Assembly: GCF_963677125.1 (NCBI RefSeq)
Contig: NZ_OY781882.1
Coordinates: 814,501-878,500 of the forward strand
DNA from: an uncultured Desulfobacter sp.
GTDB taxonomy: Bacteria > Desulfobacterota > Desulfobacteria > Desulfobacterales > Desulfobacteraceae
Length of the DNA: 64,000 nucleotides
Direction: 5' to 3'
In this document: in pieces, positions 1 through 9,100 of the stretch
Layout: each line of letters opens with the position of its first letter
How positions within the stretch are numbered: position 1 is the first letter of the stretch
Notes under the pieces: model-generated
Told to the model about the DNA's origin: nothing
Database searches by the model: none
Seen by the model: the letters and a program-made list of their open reading frames with translations, nothing else
Made by a program: the position numbers and the translations under genes

Positions 1-1
1 C

Positions 2-193
2 ATTGAAGGAACGATCAAAACCTATACGAATCATACCTTAAATGCGTTCAGAGAGGTTGCCGCTGCCAATGTGGATAAAGTGACTCTGGAGTTCGGGATT
101 AAGGTAGGCGGTGAAGCAGGTATTCCATATGTGACAAAGGGGACGGCCGAGAGCAACTTGAAAATTACAGTGGAATGTTCATTTCGAAAATAA
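2..193 (+). CDS. Trypco1-like protein, C-terminal part (truncated by window edge)
   Basis: The last 63 residues of a protein whose start lies outside the window. It contains V-D-K-V-T-L-E-F-G-I-K-V-G-G-E-A-G, which matches the core of the trypsin-co-occurring domain 1 family (EVEFGVKL..EAGA...), followed by a beta strand motif LKITVEC. Proteins of this family are small and are known mainly as partners of trypsin-like or caspase-like peptidases and STAND NTPases in bacterial conflict systems. Only 41 bp separate its stop from the caspase/nSTAND gene downstream on the same strand, so both probably belong to one operon. The family call rests on the pattern of this short stretch alone. Confidence 0.6.
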   Translation: MEGTIKTYTNHTLNAFREVAAANVDKVTLEFGIKVGGEAGIPYVTKGTAESNLKITVECSFRK

Positions 194-234
194 TTGCTTA
201 GTCTGCGAACTGCCTGAATGCAAAAGGATACGCT

Positions 235-3200
235 ATGAGCCGGGGCGCACTTGTAATCGGAATCAATACTTACAGCCATCTGCCGGATCTGAAATCACCG
301 TCCGAAGATGCTGAAGCTGTGGCAAAACTGCTTGAGCAGTACGGTGGTTTCAATGTCACCCGTTTGCCGGCGATCAAAAATAAAAGCAATGATGCTGTCC
401 GTGTCGGCCGGAAAACAGCAATTACACTTGAACAGTTGGAAAATGCCCTGGTCCAACTTTTTACCCCGGCGGGAAGAAGTGTGCCGGACACGGCCCTTTT
501 GTTTTTTTCCGGGCATGGGCTAAGAAAGGATTTTGGCAGTATCCAGGAAGGGTTCCTTGCCACCAGTGAAGCAAGTCCGGACTCGGGCGTTCGGGGGCTT
601 TCCATGAAATGGCTGCGTGATTTGCTCATTCACAGCAACGTCCGTCAGCAGGTCATATGGCTGGATTGCTGCTACAGCGGCGAACTGCTCAATTTTGACA
701 AGGCTGATCCGGGAGGCCGGGGAAAAGGCAGGGACCGTTGCTTTATCGCGGCATCACGTGAATTTGAAAGCGCATACGAACAGATCGGCGGAGATCACGG
801 TGTACTGACCGGAGCCCTGCTCAACGCCCTTGATCCGTCACAGAGACCTGATGGCATCGTAACCAATTTCACCCTTACCGATTTTATCTCCAGAGAACTT
901 AAAAGCAAAATCCAGAAGCCGGTTTTTACCTCATCCGGCAGTCCCATTATTCTGGCACAACAGAATCAGCACGTTGAAAAAAAGAGACCGTCGGCTGACA
1001 GGGTCTGCCCCTACCGCAGTCTCCATTATTTTGACTGTAATGAACAAGACCCGAAATTTTTTTTTGGCCGAGATGGGCTGACGGACCGCCTGATCGACAT
1101 GGTGCGGAAAAGTAACTTTGTGGCCGTGCTGGGGCCGTCCGGTTCAGGAAAGTCGAGTCTGGTACGGGCAGGTCTTTTGTATCAGCTCCGGCAGGGGCGA
1201 AAACTTTCAGGAAGCGATGCTTGGCCCATTTATATTTTCCGACCGGGCAAACACCCGTTCAAAAATCTGGCCGAAGCATTTTTGGACCCGGTACTGTCCT
1301 CTCTGGATCCGGGCAGGCGGGGTATGCGGCTCAGCCAGGCAGAAACCTTAATCGAAAAAGGCGCAAAAGGGTTCAGCCAGTTGATCCGTGGGGAAAAGAA
1401 AACAGGCCGGGTTATTCTGGTGGCGGATCAGTTTGAAGAGGTCTTTACCCTGTGCCGGGATGCCCAAGAACGCAACAGATTTTTCGATTGCCTGTTTGAT
1501 GCGCTGCCACTTCTGGAAAAGGATATCTGTCTGATCCTGACCATGCGGGCCGATTTTTTCAGTAAATGTGCGGAACAGGGCGACACGGATCTATCGGAGC
1601 TGATTCAGGAAAACCTGTTGACTGTACCCTCCATGTCTTCCGATGAACTAAAGAACGCCATTGTTGAGCCTGCTGAAAAAGTAGGGCTGGAAGTAGAGCC
1701 TGAGCTTGTTAACCAGATGATCGGGGATGTCAGACACTCGCCCGGAAGTCTGCCGTTACTTCAGTATTCTTTGACGGAACTGTGGAACAACAGGGAGCAG
1801 GACAAATTGAGGCTGGTTGAATACACCCGGATGGGCGGGGTAAAAGGTACCCTGGCAAAGCGAGCGGATCAGGTCTATGATGATTTTTCCGAACAGGAGC
1901 AGGAAATTTCTAAACGGATTTTCATCCAGCTGACCCAGTTGGGTGAAGGCTCGGAAGACACCCGCAGACAGGTAGCCCAAGAGACTCTGGTCAAGTCACC
2001 GGAAGAATCAGACAATGTCAGGGATGTGATCCAAAAGCTTGTGGATGCCAAGCTGATTGTTACAAGCGAACTTCATGCAAAGGATGATACAGCAGTCCGG
2101 TCGGCTGTTGTGGATGTGGCCCATGAAGCGCTGATCCGCCATTGGCCGTTATTGAAGAAATGGCTGGATGAAAACAGAGACAATATCCGGTTTCTCAGGC
2201 GGCTTGATGATGCAGCCCTATACTGGGAAAAAAACGGCCGCCCCCAGGGGTTGCTGTGGCGGTCCCCGGATCTGGATATGCTGGAAAAATTTCATTCAAA
2301 GTCGGCGCATGACATGTCGCCGAATCAGGTGAAATTTTTTAATGTAAGTTTAAGGGAAAGGGAAAAAGCTGCAAACCAGAAGAAGAAATCAAAGATTATA
2401 TTAATTTCACTCGGCCTTTTTGCGCTTCTGTCTGTTTTTTTATTTTGGTGTTCTTACATCCGGCCGACTTTTTTTCCAAATCTGGAGCCTTTTGTGAGCG
2501 AGATATATGATGTCCGGTATGTGGATAAAAAACAGATTGAGGTTTGCATGCCAGCCATACCTATCCGTAAAGTTTTCATCGGCAACAAGTCTGTGCCTTT
2601 TGAACGGGTGAAGGATAAGAAGAGCCGCGATGCAATAAGGATTACCCTTGAAACCGAAAGGTGCTTTAATGAATATGATGTGAATTTTTATGGGTGGTTT
2701 GATAAAAAGGGGGTCAGCCGGCGCGTTTGGGTACTTTATTACCCCGAGGAAAAATGGCGGCAGACAGGCGCTGATCTTAAAGCTGTTTTTGAAAATCAGA
2801 TGGTGGATGTGCCCGGAGGGGCCTTTGATATGGGCTGTTCGGATGAAGACGGGGCGAGCAACTCTAATGAAAAACCAGTACATAAAGTCCATTTAAGCCC
2901 ATATAAAATCGGAAAATATGAAGTCACCCAGGAGCAATGGGGAAAACTAATGGGGTATAATCCTTCAAACTCTTCTTTAGGCAACGGATATCCGGTGGAA
3001 AGTGTGAGCTGGTATAACGTACAGGAATTTATCCGGCGGTTAAATAAACTGACAGGAGAAAATTATCATTTGCCCACAGAAGCCCAATGGGAGTATGCGG
3101 CCAGAAGCGGAGGAAAGGCAGAAAAATATTCCGGAGGCAATAATCCGGATAATCTGGCATGGCATAGTGGAAACAGTAACGGTAGAACCCATCTATCAGG

Positions 3201-3591
3201 AGAGACGGCTCCCAATGGTCTGGGGCTTTTTGATATGAGCGGAAATGTTTATGAATGGTGCCGGGACTGGTACGACCCTAAATATTATTCCGATCCCGGC
3301 AGTTCTGACAAGGATACAACCGGTCCTTTATCCCGCTCGTACCGAGTGGTCCGCGGCGGCTCGTTCATTTTTTCGGCCGAAATCTGCCGGTCTGCTTACC
3401 GCCTCGGCTACCGCCCGTCCGACCGCTACCCGGACATTGGGTTCCGGCTGGTTCTGCGCCCAGGTCAGCGAGTAAGCAAGCAGGCGGAGCCCGGAATCGA
3501 ATCGCCCAACCGTCCAGGGACCGAAGCAAAGCCGGCCCTGGCGGGTGGGGCGATTCGATTCCGGACGGAGTGCCGGCAGGTTTATGAATAA
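235..3591 (+). CDS. Caspase-like peptidase / nSTAND NTPase / FGE-sulfatase-fold protein, likely DGR target
   Basis: 1118 residues. Residues 1-245 are a peptidase C14 (caspase/metacaspase) domain with the catalytic pair intact: SGHG (His94) and DCCYSG (Cys145/146). Residues 258-700 are an nSTAND1-type NTPase: entry motif CPYRSLHYF, FFFGR, Walker A GPSGSGKSS (300-308), Walker B VILVADQFEE near 395, and the characteristic HEALIRHWPLL segment. A single membrane helix follows at about 719-738. From about 855 a sulfatase-modifying-factor (FGE, C-type-lectin-like) domain runs from VDVPGGAFDMG to GFRLVLR. The last 43 residues after it match no domain and are encoded by an inverted repeat. A good Shine-Dalgarno (AAAGGA) precedes the ATG. 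The architecture implies recognition by the C-terminal domain, NTP-driven switching and proteolytic output, as in conflict or programmed-death systems; this is inference from domains. The 3' end changes to GC-rich, A-poor sequence. Confidence 0.9.
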   Translation: MSRGALVIGINTYSHLPDLKSPSEDAEAVAKLLEQYGGFNVTRLPAIKNKSNDAVRVGRKTAITLEQLENALVQLFTPAGRSVPDTALLFFSGHGLRKDFGSIQEGFLATSEASPDSGVRGLSMKWLRDLLIHSNVRQQVIWLDCCYSGELLNFDKADPGGRGKGRDRCFIAASREFESAYEQIGGDHGVLTGALLNALDPSQRPDGIVTNFTLTDFISRELKSKIQKPVFTSSGSPIILAQQNQHVEKKRPSADRVCPYRSLHYFDCNEQDPKFFFGRDGLTDRLIDMVRKSNFVAVLGPSGSGKSSLVRAGLLYQLRQGRKLSGSDAWPIYIFRPGKHPFKNLAEAFLDPVLSSLDPGRRGMRLSQAETLIEKGAKGFSQLIRGEKKTGRVILVADQFEEVFTLCRDAQERNRFFDCLFDALPLLEKDICLILTMRADFFSKCAEQGDTDLSELIQENLLTVPSMSSDELKNAIVEPAEKVGLEVEPELVNQMIGDVRHSPGSLPLLQYSLTELWNNREQDKLRLVEYTRMGGVKGTLAKRADQVYDDFSEQEQEISKRIFIQLTQLGEGSEDTRRQVAQETLVKSPEESDNVRDVIQKLVDAKLIVTSELHAKDDTAVRSAVVDVAHEALIRHWPLLKKWLDENRDNIRFLRRLDDAALYWEKNGRPQGLLWRSPDLDMLEKFHSKSAHDMSPNQVKFFNVSLREREKAANQKKKSKIILISLGLFALLSVFLFWCSYIRPTFFPNLEPFVSEIYDVRYVDKKQIEVCMPAIPIRKVFIGNKSVPFERVKDKKSRDAIRITLETERCFNEYDVNFYGWFDKKGVSRRVWVLYYPEEKWRQTGADLKAVFENQMVDVPGGAFDMGCSDEDGASNSNEKPVHKVHLSPYKIGKYEVTQEQWGKLMGYNPSNSSLGNGYPVESVSWYNVQEFIRRLNKLTGENYHLPTEAQWEYAARSGGKAEKYSGGNNPDNLAWHSGNSNGRTHLSGETAPNGLGLFDMSGNVYEWCRDWYDPKYYSDPGSSDKDTTGPLSRSYRVVRGGSFIFSAEICRSAYRLGYRPSDRYPDIGFRLVLRPGQRVSKQAEPGIESPNRPGTEAKPALAGGAIRFRTECRQVYE
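3331..3480 (+). other. Candidate DGR variable region (VR) in the FGE-fold domain
   Basis: The codons for the last strands of the FGE fold (VVRGGSF to GFRLV) are rich in NNC codons (TTC, ATC, TAC, CTC, GGC, TCC, GAC) at the positions where DGR targets carry mutated AAC codons. Adenine is depleted: 10 A in bases 3361-3460 against 24 A in bases 3181-3280 of the same domain. The residue pattern (RGGS, variable block, CRSA, variable block, RPSDR, variable block, IGFRLV) follows the layout of known FGE-type variable regions. No template repeat, reverse transcriptase or Avd gene is visible in the window, so the machinery would have to act from elsewhere. Confidence 0.55.
3491..3564. repeat. 17-bp perfect inverted repeat forming a long hairpin/cruciform at the 3' end of the caspase-nSTAND gene
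   Basis: The arms CCGGAATCGAATCGCCC (3491-3507) and GGGCGATTCGATTCCGG (3548-3564) are perfect reverse complements. A second pair, CCAGGG (3514-3519) and CCCTGG (3536-3541), lies inside, so the whole element folds as one long interrupted stem. It sits about 20-30 bp after the candidate variable region and still inside the open frame. DGR target genes are known to carry a hairpin just downstream of the variable region that helps target recognition. No U-tract follows, so it does not look like a rho-independent terminator. Confidence 0.85.
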
Positions 3592-3681
3592 TTATTTCTA
3601 TCTATTGTTTGAAGTATAAGGTGGGCAACGCTACACTTTTATCCACGCTATCTTACGTATGACTGATGCGTCATGCATAGT

Positions 3682-4598
3682 CTATGATTTATTCAAACAA
3701 CATTTTTTGTATTTCTTTCCGCTGCCGCAAGGGCATGGATCATTTCTTCCAATTTTAGGCGCTTCTCTTTGAAATGGAGTTATCTTTCTATTATTTTTTA
3801 TATCATTAAACATATTATCTAATTCTTGTTCCCTTAATTTTTGTCGCTTTTCGTCTTCCTTTCTTTTCTCTCTGATCGCAGAAAGCTCAGGTATATCATC
3901 ATTGTGGAGGATGCTCAGGCATTCTAACGGCTCGCCAATATAGCCAGCGTTGTTTTCATTATTATAAATTTCCCGGAGAACTGGTATTCCCCTGGGATCT
4001 CCAATTCCGCGCAGGCAATAGGCAAGCATTTCATATGAATTCAATTCACTGCTTTCATCTCTCCACTTTTCCATAATTAACTCAAAAGATTCAGGATATG
4101 GGAGATATTCAAGGATTGAAGCCATGTCTAAGCCTTTAATTTCATTATTTTGAGCGGCGTTTAAAATTAATTCATCCGCGGACTCGTCCATTGCATTAAT
4201 GGCGCTTATTGCGTCTCCATAAATAAAATCCAGGTCGTCAGCCTCATTTAAAACACGAATCAAATCAGATACAAATTCTTTTTTACCAATTCGACCCATG
4301 ATGTTTACAATGTGAATGTCGCCCCAGGTATTCAATTCATCTGATAGCGCTGCTTTCAATTCAGATACAGGGGCAAGATCAACCACTTTTTGGGATAATT
4401 CTTCGGGTAGCCTGGGACCGGAATTTTGTATTGCCTGGATCAAGTCGGCGATTTGTGCGTCCGGCATTAAAGCCTTCACATAAACATTGCGCTCCAGAAT
4501 AGAGAAATATACTGACAGCACGAAAGAAACTAATGTCAATAAGTCATCATAATTTTTAGATGTCTTGAGTTTGGGCCATAAAGAAGGTTGCCTGGATA
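3682..4598 (-). pseudogene. HEAT-repeat/SEC-C protein, 3' half (interrupted by IS200-like element)
   Basis: C-terminal half of a gene whose 5' half lies at 5182-6060. The reading frame is open from the edge of the insertion sequence and encodes helical HEAT-like repeats, then a charged linker and a C-terminal SEC-C zinc-binding motif (NDPCPCGSGKKYKKCC). The frame upstream of the first usable ATG (4467, preceded by GAAGG) encodes plausible protein (SLWPKLKTSKNYDDLL) back to the element, as expected for the middle of a longer protein. A 261-residue product could still be made from 4467. SEC-C is a small metal-binding module found at protein termini, originally in SecA; the substrate of this protein is unknown. 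Confidence 0.7.
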
Positions 4599-4599
4599 G

Positions 4600-5182
4600 C
4601 GTCTCAACTAAACAACCACCGGCTTCAAGCCGGTGGGTTTAAACTCGCGGACTGAAAGTCCAGCGAGACCGGCTATAGCCGGTTGAAGGAGCTACTCAAT
4701 ATCAAAATGATCATTAGGGTCTTTTTCAAAATGATGTTCAAGATACTCTTGAATCATATCTTTTGTCAGTTCTCCAGAGGTTATGCAAAAATACCCCCGA
4801 GCCCAAAAATGTTTACCCCAATATCGCTTTTTCAAATGTGGAAACTCCTCAAAAATTTTCCGAGACACACGCCCCTTAACTCTGCGCATGATATCAGACG
4901 GGGAAATATTTGGTGGTGCCGAACACAGAATGTGAACATGATCCTTGCTGACAACACCACGCAAAATGTGAATTTCAAACCTCTCACAGGTTTGTCGGAC
5001 GAGTTCTCTCACTCGCAAAGCAACATCCCCTTGCAATACGTGGTATCGGTACTTCGTCACCCAAACAAAATGATATTCTATTTTGTACTTTGTATGACTG
5101 TTTTGCCGATAGTCCATGCAAAGGACTATAAAACAACTGCTGGCAAAATGCTACCCGTCTAAAGACGGGGGTTTTAACCTTT
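4600..5182 (-). mobile_element. IS200/IS605-family element (tnpA only)
   Basis: About 580 bp containing one tnpA gene flanked by subterminal palindromes typical of single-strand transposing IS200 elements. On the tnpA 5' side CCCGTCT-AA-AGACGGG lies at 5154-5169. On the 3' side there are CCGGCTATAGCCGG (about 4671-4684) and CCACCGGCTTCAAGCCGGTGG (4616-4636). There are no terminal inverted repeats and no tnpB. The exact ends cannot be fixed by eye; they lie near 4600 and 5180-5200. Confidence 0.85.
4692..5117 (-). CDS. tnpA: IS200-like transposase TnpA (Y1 HUH)
   Basis: 141 residues, normal length for the family. The HUH motif is HVHIL (His-hydrophobic-His) at about residues 60-64, and the catalytic tyrosine is probably the one in DMIQEYLEHH near 126. 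The N-terminal YRYHVLQGDVA and the central WGKHFWARGYF motifs are standard for IS200/IS605 TnpA. The protein nicks and rejoins single-stranded DNA at the left and right end hairpins. The frame is intact, so the element may still be active. Confidence 0.95.
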   Translation of the reverse strand: MDYRQNSHTKYKIEYHFVWVTKYRYHVLQGDVALRVRELVRQTCERFEIHILRGVVSKDHVHILCSAPPNISPSDIMRRVKGRVSRKIFEEFPHLKKRYWGKHFWARGYFCITSGELTKDMIQEYLEHHFEKDPNDHFDIE

Positions 5183-6060
5183 TACAGAAACAATAAAAAT
5201 ATCCCTGCTGAATCCTGATTGAAAAGCTTTATGATTTCGTTCGGTACTGTTTCCTCGTGGTAGCGTTTTTGTATCGTGTCTCGGGCATCAGACAGCAGTG
5301 TTGTAATGAGATCCTGGTATTGGTTTTTCTTAATTAGAAGAATAAGTTCATCCTTTACGTTCTGTGCAACGGATAGATGATCATTTTTGTTAAAAAAGGA
5401 ATCAAAAGCTTTCGAAGGATCTAAAATAATGCTTTTAGGGCCAAATTTATTGCTGAAATCATTCAAATAATCAGTGGCATCACAATAATCTCCAAAACCA
5501 TCTACCCCGATCAGCTCCGGATCTTTGCCTTTTTTTATACTTTTTAGAATGATATCCGTGATCCAGGCAATATCCTCTTGATGCTCATGCTTCAAGAGAT
5601 TGTAAACTGCATGACCGTTAAGCTCGGGGTCTTTGATTCGCTCGACGGCGGAAATTAATATTTCTCTTGCTTGATCATCTGAAATGCTTCCCAAATAATC
5701 AAAAACCCCAAACAACGAATCTGTATTCGGATTATTGGGTATATTTTCAATGATTGTTTCCAAGGCCGGCTCATATTTCATCTTTGATAATGCCTCGGCG
5801 CAATTGGAGGGGATATTTCCGGAATCATGCAAAAAACTATTCAGGATAGCCGGCGCATGTTGGACAGCTTTATGTGCAGCAAGATATTTGGGTGCTGCAC
5901 ATGCCAGGTGAGAATCTTCATCTGAGATCAATTTACTGATCTCGTCGGTATATCTATTGGCGTATTTTTTTTCTAAAGCGTCAAATGCCCATTCTCTGAC
6001 AAGGCTGTTGTTATGGGAAATATACTTTACATAATCTTCATAGTTCCAAAATCTGTTCAT
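5182..6060 (-). pseudogene. HEAT-repeat protein, 5' half (interrupted by IS200-like element)
   Basis: 292 residues from ATG 6060, with tandem helical HEAT-like repeats (VREWAFDALEKKY, HLACAAPKYLAAH, IPSNCAEALSKMKYEPAL). The last residues (GIFLLFL, then stop) are probably read from the tip of the IS200 element. The missing remainder, with further repeats and the SEC-C motif, continues on the other side of the element at 3682-4598 on the same strand. Together the two halves would make a protein of about 580-600 residues. HEAT repeats usually form protein-binding solenoids; no enzymatic motif is seen. Confidence 0.7.
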
Positions 6061-6102
6061 TAATTCTCCTGTTGGCCCTGCTGATTTCTACCTGAATCCT
6101 TA

Positions 6103-9100
6103 TCAGGATTGGTTGGATAGTTTTTTCTCTTTTTTTATATTTGTTCCAATGGGCAGGGCCTGCAAAGAAAAAGAAAAATCTTTCATTTCATAGATGCAGA
6201 TGCCGTCTACGCTCAAGGTGCCGTCAGCCGTTGCACGGCAGCCGGTTTCATCCATGGCACACGCACTGATGTGGGCCTGGACAACAATGTTTGAATTCGA
6301 GCGGATAATCTGTCCCCGGTAGGTCCATTCGTGTTCATGAGCTTCGGCGACTGCAGGGGCAAACTGCTCCGGGTTCAGATCGAATTTTTGGATCATGAAA
6401 AACCGGATCAACTGGAGGAATGATTCCACACCTAAAGAGCCGGGGCAGACCGGGTCCTGATAAAAATGGGCATGGAAGAACCACTCATCGGGGTCTACTA
6501 ATTTTTCGCCTTGGATCAATCCTTGGCCGTGCAGACCTGCGTTGAGATCAAGAACGGTGATTTTGTCTATCATCCTCAAGGCTTTTCCCGGCATCCCTGT
6601 AACCGGGCCGATGTTTTGATCTTCCGGGGTTAAAGGCGCATGATCTTCAAGCAAAATTTCAGATTGCAGGCTTTTTTCATCAATCGCTGAAAATGCTTGG
6701 GGTTCTCGAATTCCCACCTGTTTGGACAGTGCATCGGCCGTAAAGAATCCGAAATTGGTGGTGCCTGTGTAAACCGATTTTCCCTTGTTGATTACATCCA
6801 TATCAAAGTTTTGGATGATCATGCCGCCGGCCTTGGACACCTCGGTCATTCGGACTCGGATTTTTACCAATCCGGACGTCCGGGTCAGATTTTTGATCAG
6901 TTTGGCTTTACCTCCAAGGTTCCTGAAATGCAGACGCTCTTCGCTGAGCAGGGCTGCCCCGCCATAGGCGGCAAGCCAGCCACAGGGTTGAAGGGCCACT
7001 TCAAGGAGAATGCAAAACGGCATGGTATCACTATGGTTGGCGGTAAAATACCAGGTATCTTTATCAATTTTGTACGTGGTTTCTATCCATCCGCCGGGGA
7101 TGGTTTGCCAGGCAGGGTGATCTGCTTTTGTCACCGAATCCATGAAAAAATAGGGCGGTCTTGGCAGCCTTGCAATTTCACGCTCTTTATCAAAAATTTT
7201 ATAAGGTTCCCCAAAAGCCTCGGATGGATTTCCCTGGGCAAAGGCTAAAATTTTCTCCCGGTCAAACAAAGGGGTAGATTTAAATTTATCAAGCAATCCC
7301 GGGTTCATAACGGCTTCAAATCCCATGATGCTAGCAATGACTGTGTTGTTTTCATCCAGGAAGGTGAAGTAGCCTTTGATTTTGTGCTGATCCTGGTGGT
7401 TGACCGTAAATAATATCCTGACCTGCTGTCCGCTTTGCCTGGGGAAAGCCTTGAAAATCCGTAAATTGGCAAAGCTTGCCGGCAGGCAAGCCTGTCCGCA
7501 ATTATGATAGGTCCATAGAATTGCCGTCTGGAAGGCCGCATCCAACACCATGGGGTCCATGGCCCATTGCCGGGCATGGGGATTTTTATACCATGTGCTG
7601 ATGTCCGGTGCCGTGGTGGTCATCACCTCAATTCCCTTGGAAGAGACCCCACAGATGTCGGAAATGCACTGCAGTTCTCCTTGGTGAAACAAGATGGTCT
7701 CATAGGCTTGATCCATACTGATGTTCCAGGGATCAAGGTCCATGGATAAAGATTCCGGTAAAACCGGTGGTTGGGGCAGGGTATCTGCCAGCAGTACCTG
7801 GGCTCTGGCGTGCTGGATGGTTAATCCGTTTTTCCCCGAAGAGGTAATCCGTCCGGGTGTAAAGTATTGGTGATCCATGGTGACGCACTTCCCAATCTCC
7901 ACCTGAACATCTGTATTGCCGTCGCCGGGCACAATTCCTTTGAGCAGCTGTACCTTTTCCATACCGGCAAATTGAAGGCCCGGATTGTTTTTTTCGGCAC
8001 CACAGGCCAGCAGGTCCACCATCAAGGCCAGAGGAACAACCGGCGCATTGTCGATTTTGTGTTCGTCAATAATACAACTGTCCTGGCTGCTGAAGGTCTG
8101 AGTTAATACTTTATTCATCGCAGTAGAAGGTTCCGGTAAATCTGACGGTATGGTGCCTCCCACAACGACCTCAACGCAGGAATTATCGATATTGCCCATT
8201 TCCATTACCATCTGCTGTGCACCTGCCTGGATGGGGATCAATTCAATCCGACGTTTCTGAAACTCCCTTTTCAATGCGTCCGTGACCATGCCGCCGTCCC
8301 AGGGTCCCCAATTGATTGCGATTGCCCTGCAATGGGGCAGGGTGGATTGTTTGGATTGCGCGATTTTATTGAGCACTTCATTGGCCATGGCGTAGTCGCA
8401 TTGGCCGGTATTGCCGAATCGTGCCGCAACCGATGAGAACATGACCAGATATTTAAGTTTGTCTTGATCCAATGAAGAAAGAAGGGCAAAAAGACCGTCG
8501 ATTTTGGTTTGAAAGACCTTTTCAAATTGGTCGGGACTCTTTTCACAGATTAATTTGTCTTCAAGGACACCGGCCCCATGAACCAGGGCGCTCACAGGAC
8601 CTAATTGTTGGGTAACCTTTTCCATGGTGGCGTTGACAAGATCTTTATTTCTAATGTCCACGCAGTAGTAAGCAACTTCATTCTCCCATTGTTGTATCTG
8701 TTTCAGATTGGCTTTAACGTCGCGGTTTGAGGCAAAATGGCGATATTGCTCTTCCACCCGGGCGGGTGTTGGCTTTTCATTGTCAAATGCATTGTCAAAA
8801 ATGGCTTTTTTCATTTGGGCAGGGGTATCCATGCCTTTAAGCCATGCCGGCTCGTCAAAGGGTGGTTTGGATCTGCCCCATAGCGCTATTTTAGACCCGC
8901 ATTGCCTTGCAAGGGCAATGGCACATGCTGCGGTAACGCCTTTGGCCCCCCCGGAAATGACCACAACATCGGATTTATCAAGGTTTATTTCCAAAGGTTT
9001 ACGAACAGGTTTGGATACAAGCTCAGGAATGTAGCAGTGCTTACCGTCAAGCCCCATTTCCACGGAACCCCGGGTCATCATCATGGCCACAGCCGCTTCG

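Noticed and set aside
3491..3564. The 17-bp palindrome as a rho-independent terminator
   Set aside because: It lies inside the open frame and no T-run follows either arm.
235..3591. A DGR reverse transcriptase, template repeat or Avd gene in this window
   Set aside because: No frame shows RT motifs such as YxDD, and no second copy of the variable-region sequence is visible. If a DGR acts here, its machinery is elsewhere.
4600..5182. A TnpB/IscB-bearing IS605 or an omega-RNA gene
   Set aside because: Only tnpA fits between the end palindromes; no tnpB remnant is seen.
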